From assembly GCF_004209755.1 (NCBI RefSeq), contig NZ_CP035913.1:3348001-3412000 (forward strand): a stretch of 64,000 nt of DNA, in the 5' to 3' direction. Below the pieces are notes generated by a model. That model made no database searches. It saw only the letters and a list, made by a program, of their open reading frames with translations, and was not told the DNA's origin. Both the position numbers and the translations under genes were made by a program. The first letter of the stretch is position 1. The number at the start of each line of letters is the position of its first letter. Origin of the DNA: Pseudoduganella lutea. Its GTDB lineage: Bacteria > Pseudomonadota > Gammaproteobacteria > Burkholderiales > Burkholderiaceae_D. Positions 7,821-16,484 of the stretch are shown piece by piece.

Positions 7821-9362
7821 CTAACCGACGGCGCCCAGCCGTGCCAGCAGCGGCAATGTCTTGTCGCGGAACTCCAGGGCCCGGCTTACCAGCCTGTCCA
7901 GCTGGTGCCCGTCCGTTTCCGCCGGTTTGCCGTCGATCATCAGGCGCTGGCCCTGGCGTACCAGGACCTGGTGCGCGAAGCTGGCCCATGCTTCCGGCTC
8001 CCTCGCTCCCCGCATTCGCGCAAGCAGGAACAGCAGGTGGAACCGGTCGGCGGGGAATGCACCGCCGGTGCCTGGCAGTGCCAGCCATTGCAGCTCCGTA
8101 TTCGACATGGCCAGCTCGCATAGGCGCTGGTTCAGCCTGCGCGCTTGGGGGCCCGCGTGGGCGATCACGGCCTCTTCCTGCAGCGTCGCCACGTGGCCCA
8201 TCCCCACCAGCATCGTGACCGCCTGGACCACCTGCGGTGACGTCAGGCCATGGCGCTCGCGGGCAACTTCGAGGAACGCACCGATCGTGTGCGCTTCCTG
8301 GTCCGCCAGGAAATCGAGCAGCGGTTCATACACTTTCGCCTGCAGCCGCACTTCGCCGGCCCTGCCTGCAGCCTTCATCGGTACGTCGGCGCGCGGCGTC
8401 GTCAGGACGATACGCGTGCGCAGCAGCTGTTCATCGCGCTCGATGGCTCCCAGCCGGCGCGCACCCTTCACCCAATAATCGCGCCGGAACGACTGGTTCA
8501 CCATGTAGTCGCGTACCGTCTGGGCAAACACGGGATCGGCGATCTCGCCCAGCAACTGGCGCTGCTCCGCAGTCAGGTTGATGGGGTCGATGTTGTCCAG
8601 GTAATGGGCGGAACACGCGTAGTCGAGCTTGGCCGGTTCCAGCCAGCCGGCCATCTGCGAAAACGAGTAGGGCATCCAGTCGCGGTTGAAGTATTCATGG
8701 GCCAGGTAAGCGTGGTTCTGGTCCTTGAGCTTGGCGAAGCGGGAGGCAACGCGCGGGTTCGCCGTGAGGAACGTGGGGGCGGTGGCGAACAGGCGCTCGG
8801 CGAATGCGATGCTCTGGCCTACCCTCCCGGCGGAACCGGCGCCGGCCGGCGTCATGGTGGTGGCGTACTCGTTGAGCAGGTCGCGCACCGGTGCCATCGC
8901 AGCCCACCCGGGCTGGGTGTTGTAGCTGATGTAGAGCACGCCGCCGACCTTCAGTTTGCGCCGGATGAAGTCGACGACGACGCGGCGGTTTTCGTCCGAG
9001 ATCCAGCTGAAGATGCCGTGTAGCCCGATGAAGTCGAACTCGGGCAGGTCGGTGCGCGAGCAGAATTGCGCGAAGGCTTCGTCATGCAGGGCCACATCGG
9101 CACCGGAAGCGGCGGCCAGTTCCTGGGCGAATCCCGCCTGGGCCGGGTTGAAATCCGTGCCATGCCACGCCACGTTCGAGGCGGCTGCGTGGATGTTGAC
9201 GGAAAGGCCCTGGCCAAAGCCCAGCTCGCATGCGGTGGTCACCGCCGGCGGTGTCAGCCGCGCCGACAGGAAGGCCAGACGCAGCCGGTGGGGATTCAGT
9301 TCGGGGTAGGTTCCGTAGGTATATCCGATGTCGGCGACATAGCCGGCAGACCATTCGGGCAT
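7821..9362 (-). CDS. Class I SAM-dependent methyltransferase with methyltransferase regulatory domain
   Basis: A 513-residue protein. The N-terminal Rossmann methyltransferase has the SAM motif ACELGFGQGLSVNIHAA near residues 39-55, an acidic ribose-binding position in WHGTDFNPAQ, and DFIGLHGIFSWIS as motif IV. The stretch VGGVLYISYNTQPGWAAMAP and the roughly 290 residues after it match the predicted methyltransferase regulatory domain family. Its substrate is unknown; in several bacteria such enzymes sit in O-antigen or protein-modification loci. The ATG at 9362 has AAGGA 7 bases upstream. It follows the asparaginase-domain gene by 20 bases on the same strand, so the two probably share a transcript. 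Confidence 0.82.
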   Translation of the reverse strand: MPEWSAGYVADIGYTYGTYPELNPHRLRLAFLSARLTPPAVTTACELGFGQGLSVNIHAAASNVAWHGTDFNPAQAGFAQELAAASGADVALHDEAFAQFCSRTDLPEFDFIGLHGIFSWISDENRRVVVDFIRRKLKVGGVLYISYNTQPGWAAMAPVRDLLNEYATTMTPAGAGSAGRVGQSIAFAERLFATAPTFLTANPRVASRFAKLKDQNHAYLAHEYFNRDWMPYSFSQMAGWLEPAKLDYACSAHYLDNIDPINLTAEQRQLLGEIADPVFAQTVRDYMVNQSFRRDYWVKGARRLGAIERDEQLLRTRIVLTTPRADVPMKAAGRAGEVRLQAKVYEPLLDFLADQEAHTIGAFLEVARERHGLTSPQVVQAVTMLVGMGHVATLQEEAVIAHAGPQARRLNQRLCELAMSNTELQWLALPGTGGAFPADRFHLLFLLARMRGAREPEAWASFAHQVLVRQGQRLMIDGKPAETDGHQLDRLVSRALEFRDKTLPLLARLGAVG

Positions 9363-9382
9363 TGACGTTCCTTTCGTTGGTG

Positions 9383-9868
9383 TTACATCGGTTGGAAGAC
9401 CCCGGCCGCACGATTCTTCTGCACGTTGTCCCATGCGAAAATCTGGCCGTTCATCGCCACATACACGCCCACCGGCAGCGCCTGTGCGACGCCGCAGGCA
9501 AAGCCCAGGTTGAAGAAGGCATCGGAACCGGCGATTTGATAGGGAATCATTGCGCCGGTGAACACGATGGTCTTGTCCAGCGCGGCGGGACCCAGCACGG
9601 CGGCCGTTTCCTTCATCGTGTCGGTGCCATGCACGATGACGATGGCGCGCTCCGGTGCCGCCTGGCACGAAGCCAGCACGCGTGCCCGGTCGGCATCCTG
9701 CATGTCCAGCGAGTCGAGCAGCGGCAGCAATTCGAGTTCAACGGGCGCGGTCATGCGGGCGCGGGCGATGGCCTCGGGCAGGTGACTTTCGGCAAACCCC
9801 AATGTGCCGTTCAGTTCGTTGTAATGCTTGTCGAAGGTGCCGCCCGTGGCGATGATGCGCAAGGTCAT
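9383..9868 (-). CDS. Short asparaginase-domain protein (N-terminal domain only)
   Basis: A 161-residue protein carrying both catalytic motifs of asparaginase/glutaminase N-terminal domains: the nucleophile Thr motif ATGGTFDK near residues 7-14 and the second triad HGTDTM near residues 80-85. Full-length L-asparaginases are about 330 residues with a C-terminal domain that completes the active site across the dimer. Here the frame ends after the first domain without any sign of a frameshift, and 20 bases later the methyltransferase gene starts. It therefore looks like a genuine single-domain family member, not a truncation. Whether it hydrolyses asparagine cannot be said. Start ATG at 9868; it begins MTLRIIATGG. 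Confidence 0.8.
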   Translation of the reverse strand: MTLRIIATGGTFDKHYNELNGTLGFAESHLPEAIARARMTAPVELELLPLLDSLDMQDADRARVLASCQAAPERAIVIVHGTDTMKETAAVLGPAALDKTIVFTGAMIPYQIAGSDAFFNLGFACGVAQALPVGVYVAMNGQIFAWDNVQKNRAAGVFQPM

Positions 9869-10158
9869 GGTGTTTCAGAAAAGGTTGCAGGAATCTTCAA
9901 TGATAGCCCGCGCCGGCATTGCGCCGTCAACAAAAAACTTTGTTTGCACTCGTCTGGCATGTTGTCACGTCGTTGAGTACACTAGCGAAGCGCTGATGTC
10001 TTCGTGGTGGCGATCTTGGCCACGAGAAAAAGCGCTTAGCTGCGTTGCAAATGGCCGTCATGCCCGGTATGGCGGCGACTGCCGCCTTGCTGACCATTTG
10101 TCGTGACCGATCTCATCCACCAAATCAGCGCTTCGCCAGGTTTTCTGCCCTTTACGCC

Positions 10159-10917
10159 ATGACCGCGAAAACGCCCGCTCCGGGAACCGTCATCTTCCAT
10201 CGCCATCGCGGCTATGGGGTGATCACGGCTGTCAACCTGCTGACCGGCTGGATCTCCGCCCGTTTCGGCAGCGAGTCGCGCACGCTCGACCTGAACCTTT
10301 CCACCGACGAAGTGCAATACGCCGACGGTGAAGCGATCCTGTTCCGCCGCGCGCCACCGGACCGCATGCCGCATGCGCGGCTGATGGCAATGGTGCGCGC
10401 CTTGCACCTGGCCGGCTACCAGAAGCTCTACCTGTATGCATGGCCAAAGCCTTCCGGCCTGCACTGGCGCTGGCACCTGTTCACCGGCCAGCGCGACTGG
10501 ATGCAGCGTTCCTGGCGCGAGGGGTGGTATGGCTCGGGGGCCGACTACAATGTCAATCCCGTGATGGGGTGGGGCGATTCTCCCGGTGCCACGACCGAGG
10601 AACTGATCCACGCGCTGGCGAAATTCGATCCGCAGGGCCTGGCGCAGGCGCTGGGCAAGGATGAAGACCACACGGCCTGGTTCGCCGGCGTGTGCGATGC
10701 GCTGTTGCCCGGCTATATGTACAGCCTGGACATGCAGCGCCCGGCCGGCGCGCCGCTGACGGACATGCCGCCAGTGCCCGTCGTCCCCGTGCGTGCCGGG
10801 CTCGCGCCTTACAGCGGCCCCGCCATCGGCTGGCCGCCCGGCTGGGCCGGGCTGTGGTCGAAGGTACACGCGATGTCGGCACCGCGCATCAACCTCACCG
10901 GCATTCCGGAAGCCTGA
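10159..10917 (+). CDS. Uncharacterised protein with possible Tudor/CarD-like N-terminal fold
   Basis: I do not recognise this 252-residue protein as a whole. The first 50 residues (PGTVIFHRHRGYGVITAVN followed by a V/I-rich strand pattern and SRTLDL) resemble the small beta-barrel of CarD, Mfd or the UvrD C-terminal Tudor-like domain, in which a G-x-V-x-H-x-x-x-G-x-G-x-I motif is common. This is a pattern impression, not an established match. The remainder is rich in Trp, Tyr and Pro (HWRWHLFTGQRDWMQRSW) and has no membrane segment or signal. The start is tentatively the ATG at 10159; the frame is open further upstream to 10045, but those residues look non-coding. It converges on the dehydrogenase gene with a 25-base gap. 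Confidence 0.6.
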   Translation: MTAKTPAPGTVIFHRHRGYGVITAVNLLTGWISARFGSESRTLDLNLSTDEVQYADGEAILFRRAPPDRMPHARLMAMVRALHLAGYQKLYLYAWPKPSGLHWRWHLFTGQRDWMQRSWREGWYGSGADYNVNPVMGWGDSPGATTEELIHALAKFDPQGLAQALGKDEDHTAWFAGVCDALLPGYMYSLDMQRPAGAPLTDMPPVPVVPVRAGLAPYSGPAIGWPPGWAGLWSKVHAMSAPRINLTGIPEA

Positions 10918-10942
10918 TTTCTCCAAGGTTCGACCGTAGGGT

Positions 10943-11947
10943 TCAACCGTAATTGCGCAAGTGATTCCGGTAGTCGGGGTTGAGGATCGTCTTGCACTGC
11001 CCATCGAAGAAATCGACGAGGTTCTGGAACGCGTGGCGGAAGTACAGCTCGTAGCTGTCCTTCTCCACGTAGCCCAGGTGCGGCGTGGCCAGCACGTGCG
11101 GCATGCGCAGCAGGACGGAGTCGGCCGGGAGAGGTTCGTTTTCAAACACGTCCAATGCCGCGGCGCCGGGGCGTCCAGCCCGGAGTGCTGCCTCCAGCGC
11201 CCCCTCGGCCACCAGTTCGGCACGGCTGGTGTTCACGAACAACGCCGTTGGCTGCATCCGCGCCAGGTCTTCCGCGCCAACGATGCCGCGCGTTGCGTCC
11301 GCCAGTCGCAGGTGCAGGGTCAGCACGTCCGCCTGCTCGAAGAAGGCTTCGCGTGACGGTGCCGCCGTGTGGCCGTCGGCCACGGCGGCCGCGCGGCTGG
11401 CATCGCTGCCCCACACCATGACTTCCATGCCGAACGCCTTGCCATAGCCGGCAACAAGCTTGCCGATCTTGCCGTAGCCCCAGATGGCCAGCGTGCGGCC
11501 CCGCAGTACCGTGCCGATCGTATTGAATGGCTGGCTGGTCGACACAGTCTGCCATGTGCCTTCCTTGAGGTTGGCGGCATAGGGCACGATCTTGCGCTGG
11601 GCGGCCATGATCAGCGCCCAGGTCAGCTCGGCCGGCGCGACCGGTGACCCCACGCCTTCCGCGATCGCGATGCCCAGGTCCGTGGCGGAGGCCACGTCGA
11701 TATGCCCGCTCACCTTGCCTGTTTGCGATATCAATTTCAGGTTCGGCAACCTGGCCAGCAAGGCCCGGTTCAGCGACGTGCGTTCGCGGATCAGCACCAG
11801 CGCATCGAATGGCGCCAGCCGGGCCGCCAGCTGGCCGAGCCCCCGGGTCGAGTGATTGAATACTTTTACGTCATGACTGTCGATAAGTGAAAAGCAGTCC
11901 AGTTCACGTACCGCATCCTGGTAATCGTCGAGTATGGCAATTTTCAT
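10943..11947 (-). CDS. D-2-hydroxyacid dehydrogenase family protein
   Basis: A 334-residue NAD-dependent D-2-hydroxyacid dehydrogenase. The cofactor fold shows GRTLAIWGYGKIGKLVAGYG near residues 148-167. The catalytic arginine is in FVNTSRAELVAEGALEAAL, and the conserved glutamate in AALDVFENEPLP. The usual His of the Arg-Glu-His triad is provided by VLATPHLGYVEKDSYELYF. The N-terminus MKIAILDDYQDAVRELDCF matches the subgroup annotated as D-2-hydroxyacid dehydrogenase family, close to phosphoglycerate-dehydrogenase-like enzymes. The substrate is unknown. It has its own promoter region to the right (the AT-rich part of 11948-12358) and stands alone. Confidence 0.88.
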   Translation of the reverse strand: MKIAILDDYQDAVRELDCFSLIDSHDVKVFNHSTRGLGQLAARLAPFDALVLIRERTSLNRALLARLPNLKLISQTGKVSGHIDVASATDLGIAIAEGVGSPVAPAELTWALIMAAQRKIVPYAANLKEGTWQTVSTSQPFNTIGTVLRGRTLAIWGYGKIGKLVAGYGKAFGMEVMVWGSDASRAAAVADGHTAAPSREAFFEQADVLTLHLRLADATRGIVGAEDLARMQPTALFVNTSRAELVAEGALEAALRAGRPGAAALDVFENEPLPADSVLLRMPHVLATPHLGYVEKDSYELYFRHAFQNLVDFFDGQCKTILNPDYRNHLRNYG

Positions 11948-12358
11948 GGGAGTTAGATGAAATTCCTTCTTAATTGGTAGCTAGTTAACGAGATTGTGAA
12001 TATCTCAAATAGCTTACTACTTTAGTCAACCATTTTTCCTACATTTTTGTCGGAAAGCTTTTGGGGCAGGTGTACAATCGGTCAAGCCGTTGAGCGCTGC
12101 AGTGCGCTCCAGCAATTACTCGTTCCAACTACTCGTTCCAACTCCTGTTGTAGCGCTCACAATAGCGCCGGGAGCGCGCCCTTGATCTTGCTATCGGGCG
12201 CACCGACAGACCGCCGTATCGCCGATGCATTTTCCATGCACTTCCGCGCGCAAGCCAAAAGCTGACGACGATCCTGCCACCCGAACGACACACGGGGCAA
12301 TGCACGTGAAGACAGCGCGGAACGAGACAGGATTCTTTATTGCATTGGAGGTAGTACC
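11948..12358. promoter_or_regulatory. Divergent regulatory region between the dehydrogenase and pckG
   Basis: This is a 411-base gap between divergent genes. The left 110 bases are AT-rich and should hold the promoter of the minus-strand dehydrogenase. The middle holds a GAGCGC-TGCAGT-GCGCTC palindrome (12092-12109), a perfect 13-base tandem repeat (12117-12142) and further GCGC half sites up to about 12180. The right end has GGAGG 7 bases before the pckG ATG. No open frame here looks coding. Confidence 0.5.
12117..12142. repeat. Tandem 13-base direct repeat upstream of pckG
   Basis: TACTCGTTCCAAC occurs twice head to tail with no spacer. Together with the GAGCGC palindrome just upstream it may be an activator or repressor site for pckG. 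No known regulator can be assigned. Confidence 0.5.
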
Positions 12359-14221
12359 ATGAACCAACCCATGATGGAGGGCGTTGCCGCGATGAACGCG
12401 CCAGCTTACATCAAACATCAAAAGCTGATCAATTGGGTGGCCGAGGTGGCCGCGTTGACCAAGCCTGATCGCATCTACTGGTGCGATGGCTCGCAGGAAG
12501 AGTATGACCGCCTGTGCGCCGAGATGGTGGCAGCCGGCACGATGAAGAAGCTGAACGCGGAAAAGCGCCCGAATTCCTACCTGGCCTGCTCCGACCCCAC
12601 CGATGTGGCGCGCGTGGAAGACCGCACGTTCATCTGCTCGGCAAAGAAGGAAGAAGCCGGCCCCACCAACAACTGGATCGACCCCACCGAGATGCGCGGC
12701 ACGTTGAACGGCCTGTTCGACGGCGCCATGGTCGGCCGCACGCTGTACGTGGTGCCGTTCTCGATGGGCCCGCTGGGTTCGCCGATCGCGCACATCGGCG
12801 TGGAACTGTCCGACTCGCCGTACGTGGCCGTCAACATGCGCATGATGACGCGCATGGGCAAGGCCGTGTACGACGTGCTGGGCGAGAACGGCGACTTCGT
12901 GCCCTGCGTGCATACCGTGGGCGCACCGCTGGCCGCCGGCCAGAACGACGTGCCATGGCCTTGCAACAAGACCAAGTACATCGTGCATTTCCCGGAAACC
13001 CGTGAAATCTGGTCCTACGGTTCCGGCTACGGCGGCAATGCGCTGCTGGGCAAGAAGTGCTTTGCGCTGCGCATTGCGTCGAACATGGGTTACCAGGAAG
13101 CGCAGCAGGGCGGCGCCGGCTGGCTGGCCGAGCACATGCTGATCCTGGGCGTGGAATCGCCGGAAGGCAAGAAGCACTACGTGGCAGCGGCCTTCCCGTC
13201 CGCCTGCGGCAAGACCAACTTCGCCATGCTGATCCCGCCCGCATCGTTCAAGGGCTGGAAGATCACCACGATCGGCGACGACATCGCCTGGATCAAGCCG
13301 GGTGCCGATGGCCGCCTGTATGCGATCAACCCGGAAGCGGGCTACTTCGGCGTAGCCCCGGGCACGAACGAAAAAACCAATTCCAACTGCATGGCTTCGC
13401 TGAAGGAAAACGTCATCTTCACGAACGTGGCGCTGACCGACGACGGCGACGTGTGGTGGGAAGGCATGACGAAGGAAGCGCCGGCGCACCTGATCGACTG
13501 GCAAGGCAAGGACTGGACGCCGACGTCCGGCACCAAGGCCGCGCATCCGAACGCACGCTTCACCGTGTCCGCCGTGCAGAACCCGGTGATCGACCCGGCC
13601 TGGGACGATCCGGCCGGCGTGCCGATCTCGGCCTTCATCTTCGGCGGCCGCCGCTCCACCACGGTGCCGCTGGCAACCGAGGCGCGCGACTGGGTCGAAG
13701 GCGTGTACATGGCCGCCACGATGGGTTCGGAAACCACCGCTGCCGCCGCAGGCCAGATGGGTGTGGTGCGCCGTGATCCGTTCGCGATGCTGCCGTTCAT
13801 CGGCTACAACATGAGCGAGTACTTCCAGCACTGGCTGGACTTGGGCAAGAAAGTGCAGGCCGCCAACCCGGCCGCGCTGCCGAAGATCTTCTGCGTCAAC
13901 TGGTTCCGCACCGACGAGCACGGCCACTTTGTATGGCCTGGCTTCGGCGACAATATGCGCGTGCTGAAGTGGATGCTGGAACGCATCGAAGGGACCGCCG
14001 GCGGTATCGAAACGCTGTTCGGCACCACGCCGCGCTACGGCGACCTGCATTGGGACGGCATCCCGTTCTCGCCGGAAGAATTCGAGACGATCACGTCGAT
14101 CGACAAGGATGCCTGGCGTGAAGAGCTGAAGCTGCACGCCGAACTGTTCGACAAACTGGCCTACCGCCTGCCGCAGGAACTGCTGGCCAACAAGGCCAAG
14201 CTGGAGCAGCGCCTGGGCTGA
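12359..14221 (+). CDS. pckG: Phosphoenolpyruvate carboxykinase (GTP)
   Basis: A 620-residue GTP-type PEP carboxykinase that converts oxaloacetate and GTP to phosphoenolpyruvate, GDP and carbon dioxide, the first committed step of gluconeogenesis. The kinase-1 P-loop is visible as [15 protein letters not shown] near residue 280. The guanine-binding and active-site segments [19 protein letters not shown] and [20 protein letters not shown] are present, as is IFGGRR. Length and motifs fit the GTP family and not the ATP type. GGAGG stands 7 bases before the ATG. A strong terminator follows at 14247-14275, so it is a single-gene unit with an unusually long, repeat-containing upstream region. Confidence 0.97.
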   Translation: MNQPMMEGVAAMNAPAYIKHQKLINWVAEVAALTKPDRIYWCDGSQEEYDRLCAEMVAAGTMKKLNAEKRPNSYLACSDPTDVARVEDRTFICSAKKEEAGPTNNWIDPTEMRGTLNGLFDGAMVGRTLYVVPFSMGPLGSPIAHIGVELSDSPYVAVNMRMMTRMGKAVYDVLGENGDFVPCVHTVGAPLAAGQNDVPWPCNKTKYIVHFPETREIWSYGSGYGGNALLGKKCFALRIASNMGYQEAQQGGAGWLAEHMLILGVESPEGKKHYVAAAFPSACGKTNFAMLIPPASFKGWKITTIGDDIAWIKPGADGRLYAINPEAGYFGVAPGTNEKTNSNCMASLKENVIFTNVALTDDGDVWWEGMTKEAPAHLIDWQGKDWTPTSGTKAAHPNARFTVSAVQNPVIDPAWDDPAGVPISAFIFGGRRSTTVPLATEARDWVEGVYMAATMGSETTAAAAGQMGVVRRDPFAMLPFIGYNMSEYFQHWLDLGKKVQAANPAALPKIFCVNWFRTDEHGHFVWPGFGDNMRVLKWMLERIEGTAGGIETLFGTTPRYGDLHWDGIPFSPEEFETITSIDKDAWREELKLHAELFDKLAYRLPQELLANKAKLEQRLG

Positions 14222-14246
14222 TCCGGCTTCGGGTGATAGACAGCAG

Positions 14247-14275
14247 GCGCGCACCGCAAGGTGCGCGCTTTTTTT
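14247..14275 (+). terminator. Rho-independent terminator of pckG
   Basis: A perfect 9-bp stem GCGCGCACC-gcaa-GGTGCGCGC is followed by seven T, 26 bases after the pckG stop. Confidence 0.92.
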
Positions 14276-14337
14276 ACGTCCGGCGCAACTGCCGCCGGCA
14301 CGGTATGCTGTGGCCTGCCGAACCACAGGAGCATTGC

Positions 14338-14859
14338 ATGAACCATCCCGATCCCAGCCAGCTCGACGACGACACCCTCGCATTCGCCCGCAAGGTCTTC
14401 CAGATGGCGCGCGGCGGCGAAACGGACGCGCTGGCCACGCTGCTGGCGCAGGGCATGCCGGCCAACCTGCGCAACGAACGGGGCGACAGTTTGCTGATGC
14501 TGGCCAGTTACAACGGGCACCCTGACACGACCAGGGTGCTGCTCGAGCGCGGCGCCGACCCGGAACTGCAGAACGACGCCGGCCAGAGCCCGCTGATGGG
14601 CGCCGCGTTCAAGGGCGACCTGGCGATCGCCACGCTGCTGCTCGACCATGGCGCCCAGGCCGACGGCCCGGGCCGCGACGGCAAGACGCCGCTGATGTTC
14701 GCCGCCATGTTCAACCGCGTCGACATCGCGCGCCTGCTGATCGCGCGGGGCGCCGACCCCTTCGCCGTCGATGCCGCCGGGGTGTCGATCCTGGAGGCTG
14801 CGCGCAGGATGGGCGCTGCCGATACCGCGGCGCTGCTGGAATCGCTGCCGCCGCGCTGA
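14338..14859 (+). CDS. Ankyrin repeat protein
   Basis: A 173-residue cytoplasmic protein made of about four ankyrin repeats. The consensus blocks GDSLLMLASYNGHPDTTRVL, GQSPLMGAAFKGDLAIATLL and GKTPLMFAAMFNRVDIARLL are spaced 33 residues apart. It has no signal peptide. The ATG at 14338 is preceded by AGGAG at 7 bases. Bacterial ankyrin proteins of this size are often partners of catalase or ion transporters; no such gene adjoins it here, so the partner is unknown. The gene stands between the pckG terminator and the convergent ZIP transporter gene. Confidence 0.88.
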   Translation: MNHPDPSQLDDDTLAFARKVFQMARGGETDALATLLAQGMPANLRNERGDSLLMLASYNGHPDTTRVLLERGADPELQNDAGQSPLMGAAFKGDLAIATLLLDHGAQADGPGRDGKTPLMFAAMFNRVDIARLLIARGADPFAVDAAGVSILEAARRMGAADTAALLESLPPR

Positions 14860-14895
14860 TGGCCGGAAGTCTGGGTTCCACCCCTGTCAGGACAG

Positions 14896-15651
14896 TCAGG
14901 CCCCGCCCAGCTTCGACAGCGCGAACGCGGACAGGAAGCCTGCCACGGTGATCAGGCCGGCATAGTCATGCGCTTCCTCGAACGCTTCGGGGATCATCGT
15001 GTCGACCAGCATCGCCAGGATCGCGCCGGCCGCCACGGCGGTGGTGGCCGCGATCACGGCTGGTGAAAAGCGCTGGAACAACGAATAACCGACCAGCGCC
15101 GCAGCGCCCGATGCCAGCGCGATGCCGCCCCAGATGCCGAAGATATACCGCACCGAACGGCCCGCCCGTTTCATGCCGGCGGCGCTGGAAAGCCCTTCTG
15201 GAATATTCGACAGGAAGATCGCCGCCACGGTCACCGTGCTGACGGCACCGCCTTTCAGCAGCGACAGGCCGATGACGATCGATTCCGGTATCCCGTCCAT
15301 CAACGCGCCGATCGCAAGCGCGGTGCCATTGCCTTCATCGACCTGCCGCCCGCTGGAGCGCTTGCGGTGCTTTGCACCGAATGACGCCAATATCCGGTTG
15401 GCCGCCGTGAAGAGGATCGCCCCGCCGAGGAAGCCGATCGCGGTGGCATTGAACCCGCCCTGGCGGAACGCTTCGTCCATCAGGTCGAACGACAGTGCCG
15501 AGATCAGCACGCCGCTGCCGAACGCCATGATGGCGGCGATCACGCGCTGCGGCACCGGCATCCAGTAGCCCACGGCCGCGCCCAGCAGCAGGGCCGAACC
15601 CGCCACGACACCCCAGAAGCCGGCCTGGGCCCACAATGCAATTCCTCCCAT
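14896..15651 (-). CDS. ZIP family metal transporter (ZupT-like)
   Basis: An inner-membrane protein of about 251 residues with roughly eight hydrophobic helices. The two metal-site helices carry MDGIPESIVIGLSL and SNIPEGLSSAAGM, the ZIP signature (HNxPEG in classical ZupT, with Ser-Asn here). The helix near residue 210 has AMLVDTMIPEAFEEAH with further possible metal ligands. It imports zinc or other divalent cations by family analogy. I placed the start at ATG 15651, but a GGGAGGAAT Shine-Dalgarno repeat occurs twice in a row, so initiation at a TTG 15 bases downstream is also possible. It is divergent from the TetR gene across a 135-base gap, so it may share regulation with it. Confidence 0.85.
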   Translation of the reverse strand: MGGIALWAQAGFWGVVAGSALLLGAAVGYWMPVPQRVIAAIMAFGSGVLISALSFDLMDEAFRQGGFNATAIGFLGGAILFTAANRILASFGAKHRKRSSGRQVDEGNGTALAIGALMDGIPESIVIGLSLLKGGAVSTVTVAAIFLSNIPEGLSSAAGMKRAGRSVRYIFGIWGGIALASGAAALVGYSLFQRFSPAVIAATTAVAAGAILAMLVDTMIPEAFEEAHDYAGLITVAGFLSAFALSKLGGA

Positions 15652-15758
15652 ATTCCTCCCTTGCGCCACGCGGCATGGCGCAATTGTCCAGCCATTCAGC
15701 CGCAAGTGGCGTCCGCCAGAAAGAACGGGTTCGCGGCCCCGCGCGAAATCGCTTGCTG

Positions 15759-15778
15759 TTTCGCACACGTGTGCTAAA
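15759..15778. promoter_or_regulatory. Palindromic operator in front of the TetR gene
   Basis: TTTCGCACAC/GTGTGCTAAA is a 20-base palindrome with one mismatch, lying 8 bases before the TetR ATG. It is nearly identical to the palindrome at 16443-16462. TTGCTG at 15753-15758 and TAAAGT at 15775-15780 could be a weak promoter with a 16-base spacer that the site fills. If so, the mRNA would be almost leaderless, which fits the lack of a Shine-Dalgarno sequence. Confidence 0.72.
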
Positions 15779-15786
15779 GTTCGTGC

Positions 15787-16401
15787 ATGAATACCACTGC
15801 GAAAAGCGAAACCACCTATGCCACGATCATCGCCGCGGCTATGGACATGGCGGCGGCCGAAGGCATTGGCAAGCTGTCGCTGGGCGAGCTCGCCAAACGC
15901 ACGGGCATCAGCAAGAGCGGCGTGTTTTCGCGGGTCGGGTCGCTCGAGGCCTTGCAGGGCGCGGTGCTGGACGAGTACGACCGCCGCTTCGCCGACGAGG
16001 TATTCATGCCGTCGATGGCGGCGGCGAAAGGCTTGCCGCGGCTCGTGATGCAGGTGAACCTGTGGCTGAAGAAGATCAGCAGCGAGGCGACCCGCGGCGC
16101 ATGCCTTTACACGGCGGGCGCTTTTGAATTCGACGACCTGGCCGGTCCGCTGCGCGACCGGATCGAACAGGGCGTGGCGCGCTGGCGGGCGTCGTTGCGC
16201 AAGACGGTATTGCAGGCGATGGAGGCGGGCCACTTGCGCCCGGATACCGATCCCGAACAGCTCGTCTTCGAAATCTACAGCCTGGTCATCGGCGTGATGC
16301 ACGACGTGCGCTTCCTGCGCGACGACACGGCGCCGAAGCGGATGGCGCGGGCCTTCAACCGCCTGATCTCGACCTACAAGAGTTTCAACGAAGTGGAATA
16401 G
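15787..16401 (+). CDS. TetR/AcrR family transcriptional regulator
   Basis: A 204-residue TetR-type repressor. The N-terminal DNA-binding domain has the helix-turn-helix LSLGELAKRTGISKSGVFSR near residues 30-49; the C-terminal helical ligand domain (residues 75-200) resembles the TetR_C_6-like group. No Shine-Dalgarno sequence is seen before the ATG. The gene probably controls itself and the downstream microprotein gene, because near-identical TTTCGCACA palindromes lie in front of both. The ligand is unknown. The divergent ZIP transporter gene is a further possible target. A terminator at 16411-16434 separates it from the microprotein gene, so the latter needs its own promoter at the second palindrome. 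Confidence 0.92.
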   Translation: MNTTAKSETTYATIIAAAMDMAAAEGIGKLSLGELAKRTGISKSGVFSRVGSLEALQGAVLDEYDRRFADEVFMPSMAAAKGLPRLVMQVNLWLKKISSEATRGACLYTAGAFEFDDLAGPLRDRIEQGVARWRASLRKTVLQAMEAGHLRPDTDPEQLVFEIYSLVIGVMHDVRFLRDDTAPKRMARAFNRLISTYKSFNEVE

Positions 16402-16410
16402 CTGCCTGGC

Positions 16411-16434
16411 GGACGGGCCATGCCCGCCCTTTTT
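16411..16434 (+). terminator. Terminator of the TetR gene
   Basis: A GGACGGGC/GCCCGCC stem with one mismatch and a 3-base loop is followed by CTTTTT, 10 bases after the stop codon. Confidence 0.75.
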
Positions 16435-16442
16435 CATTCATA

Positions 16443-16462
16443 TTTCGCACACCTGTGCGAAA
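16443..16462. promoter_or_regulatory. Second TetR-type palindrome, in front of the microprotein gene
   Basis: TTTCGCACAC/CTGTGCGAAA is a 20-base palindrome with only the centre mismatched. It shares its left half exactly with the site at 15759-15778 and ends 22 bases before the ATG at 16485. It is very likely an operator of the adjacent TetR protein. Confidence 0.72.
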
Positions 16463-16484
16463 TTAACCGATCGAGGAGGCTGTC

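Noticed and set aside
12047..12080. A -35/-10 promoter for pckG (TTGTCG and TACAAT)
   Set aside because: The spacer is 20 bases, too long for a confident sigma70 promoter.
12191..14383. 730-codon minus-strand frame opposite pckG
   Set aside because: A shadow; pckG is complete on the plus strand with its ribosome binding site and terminator.
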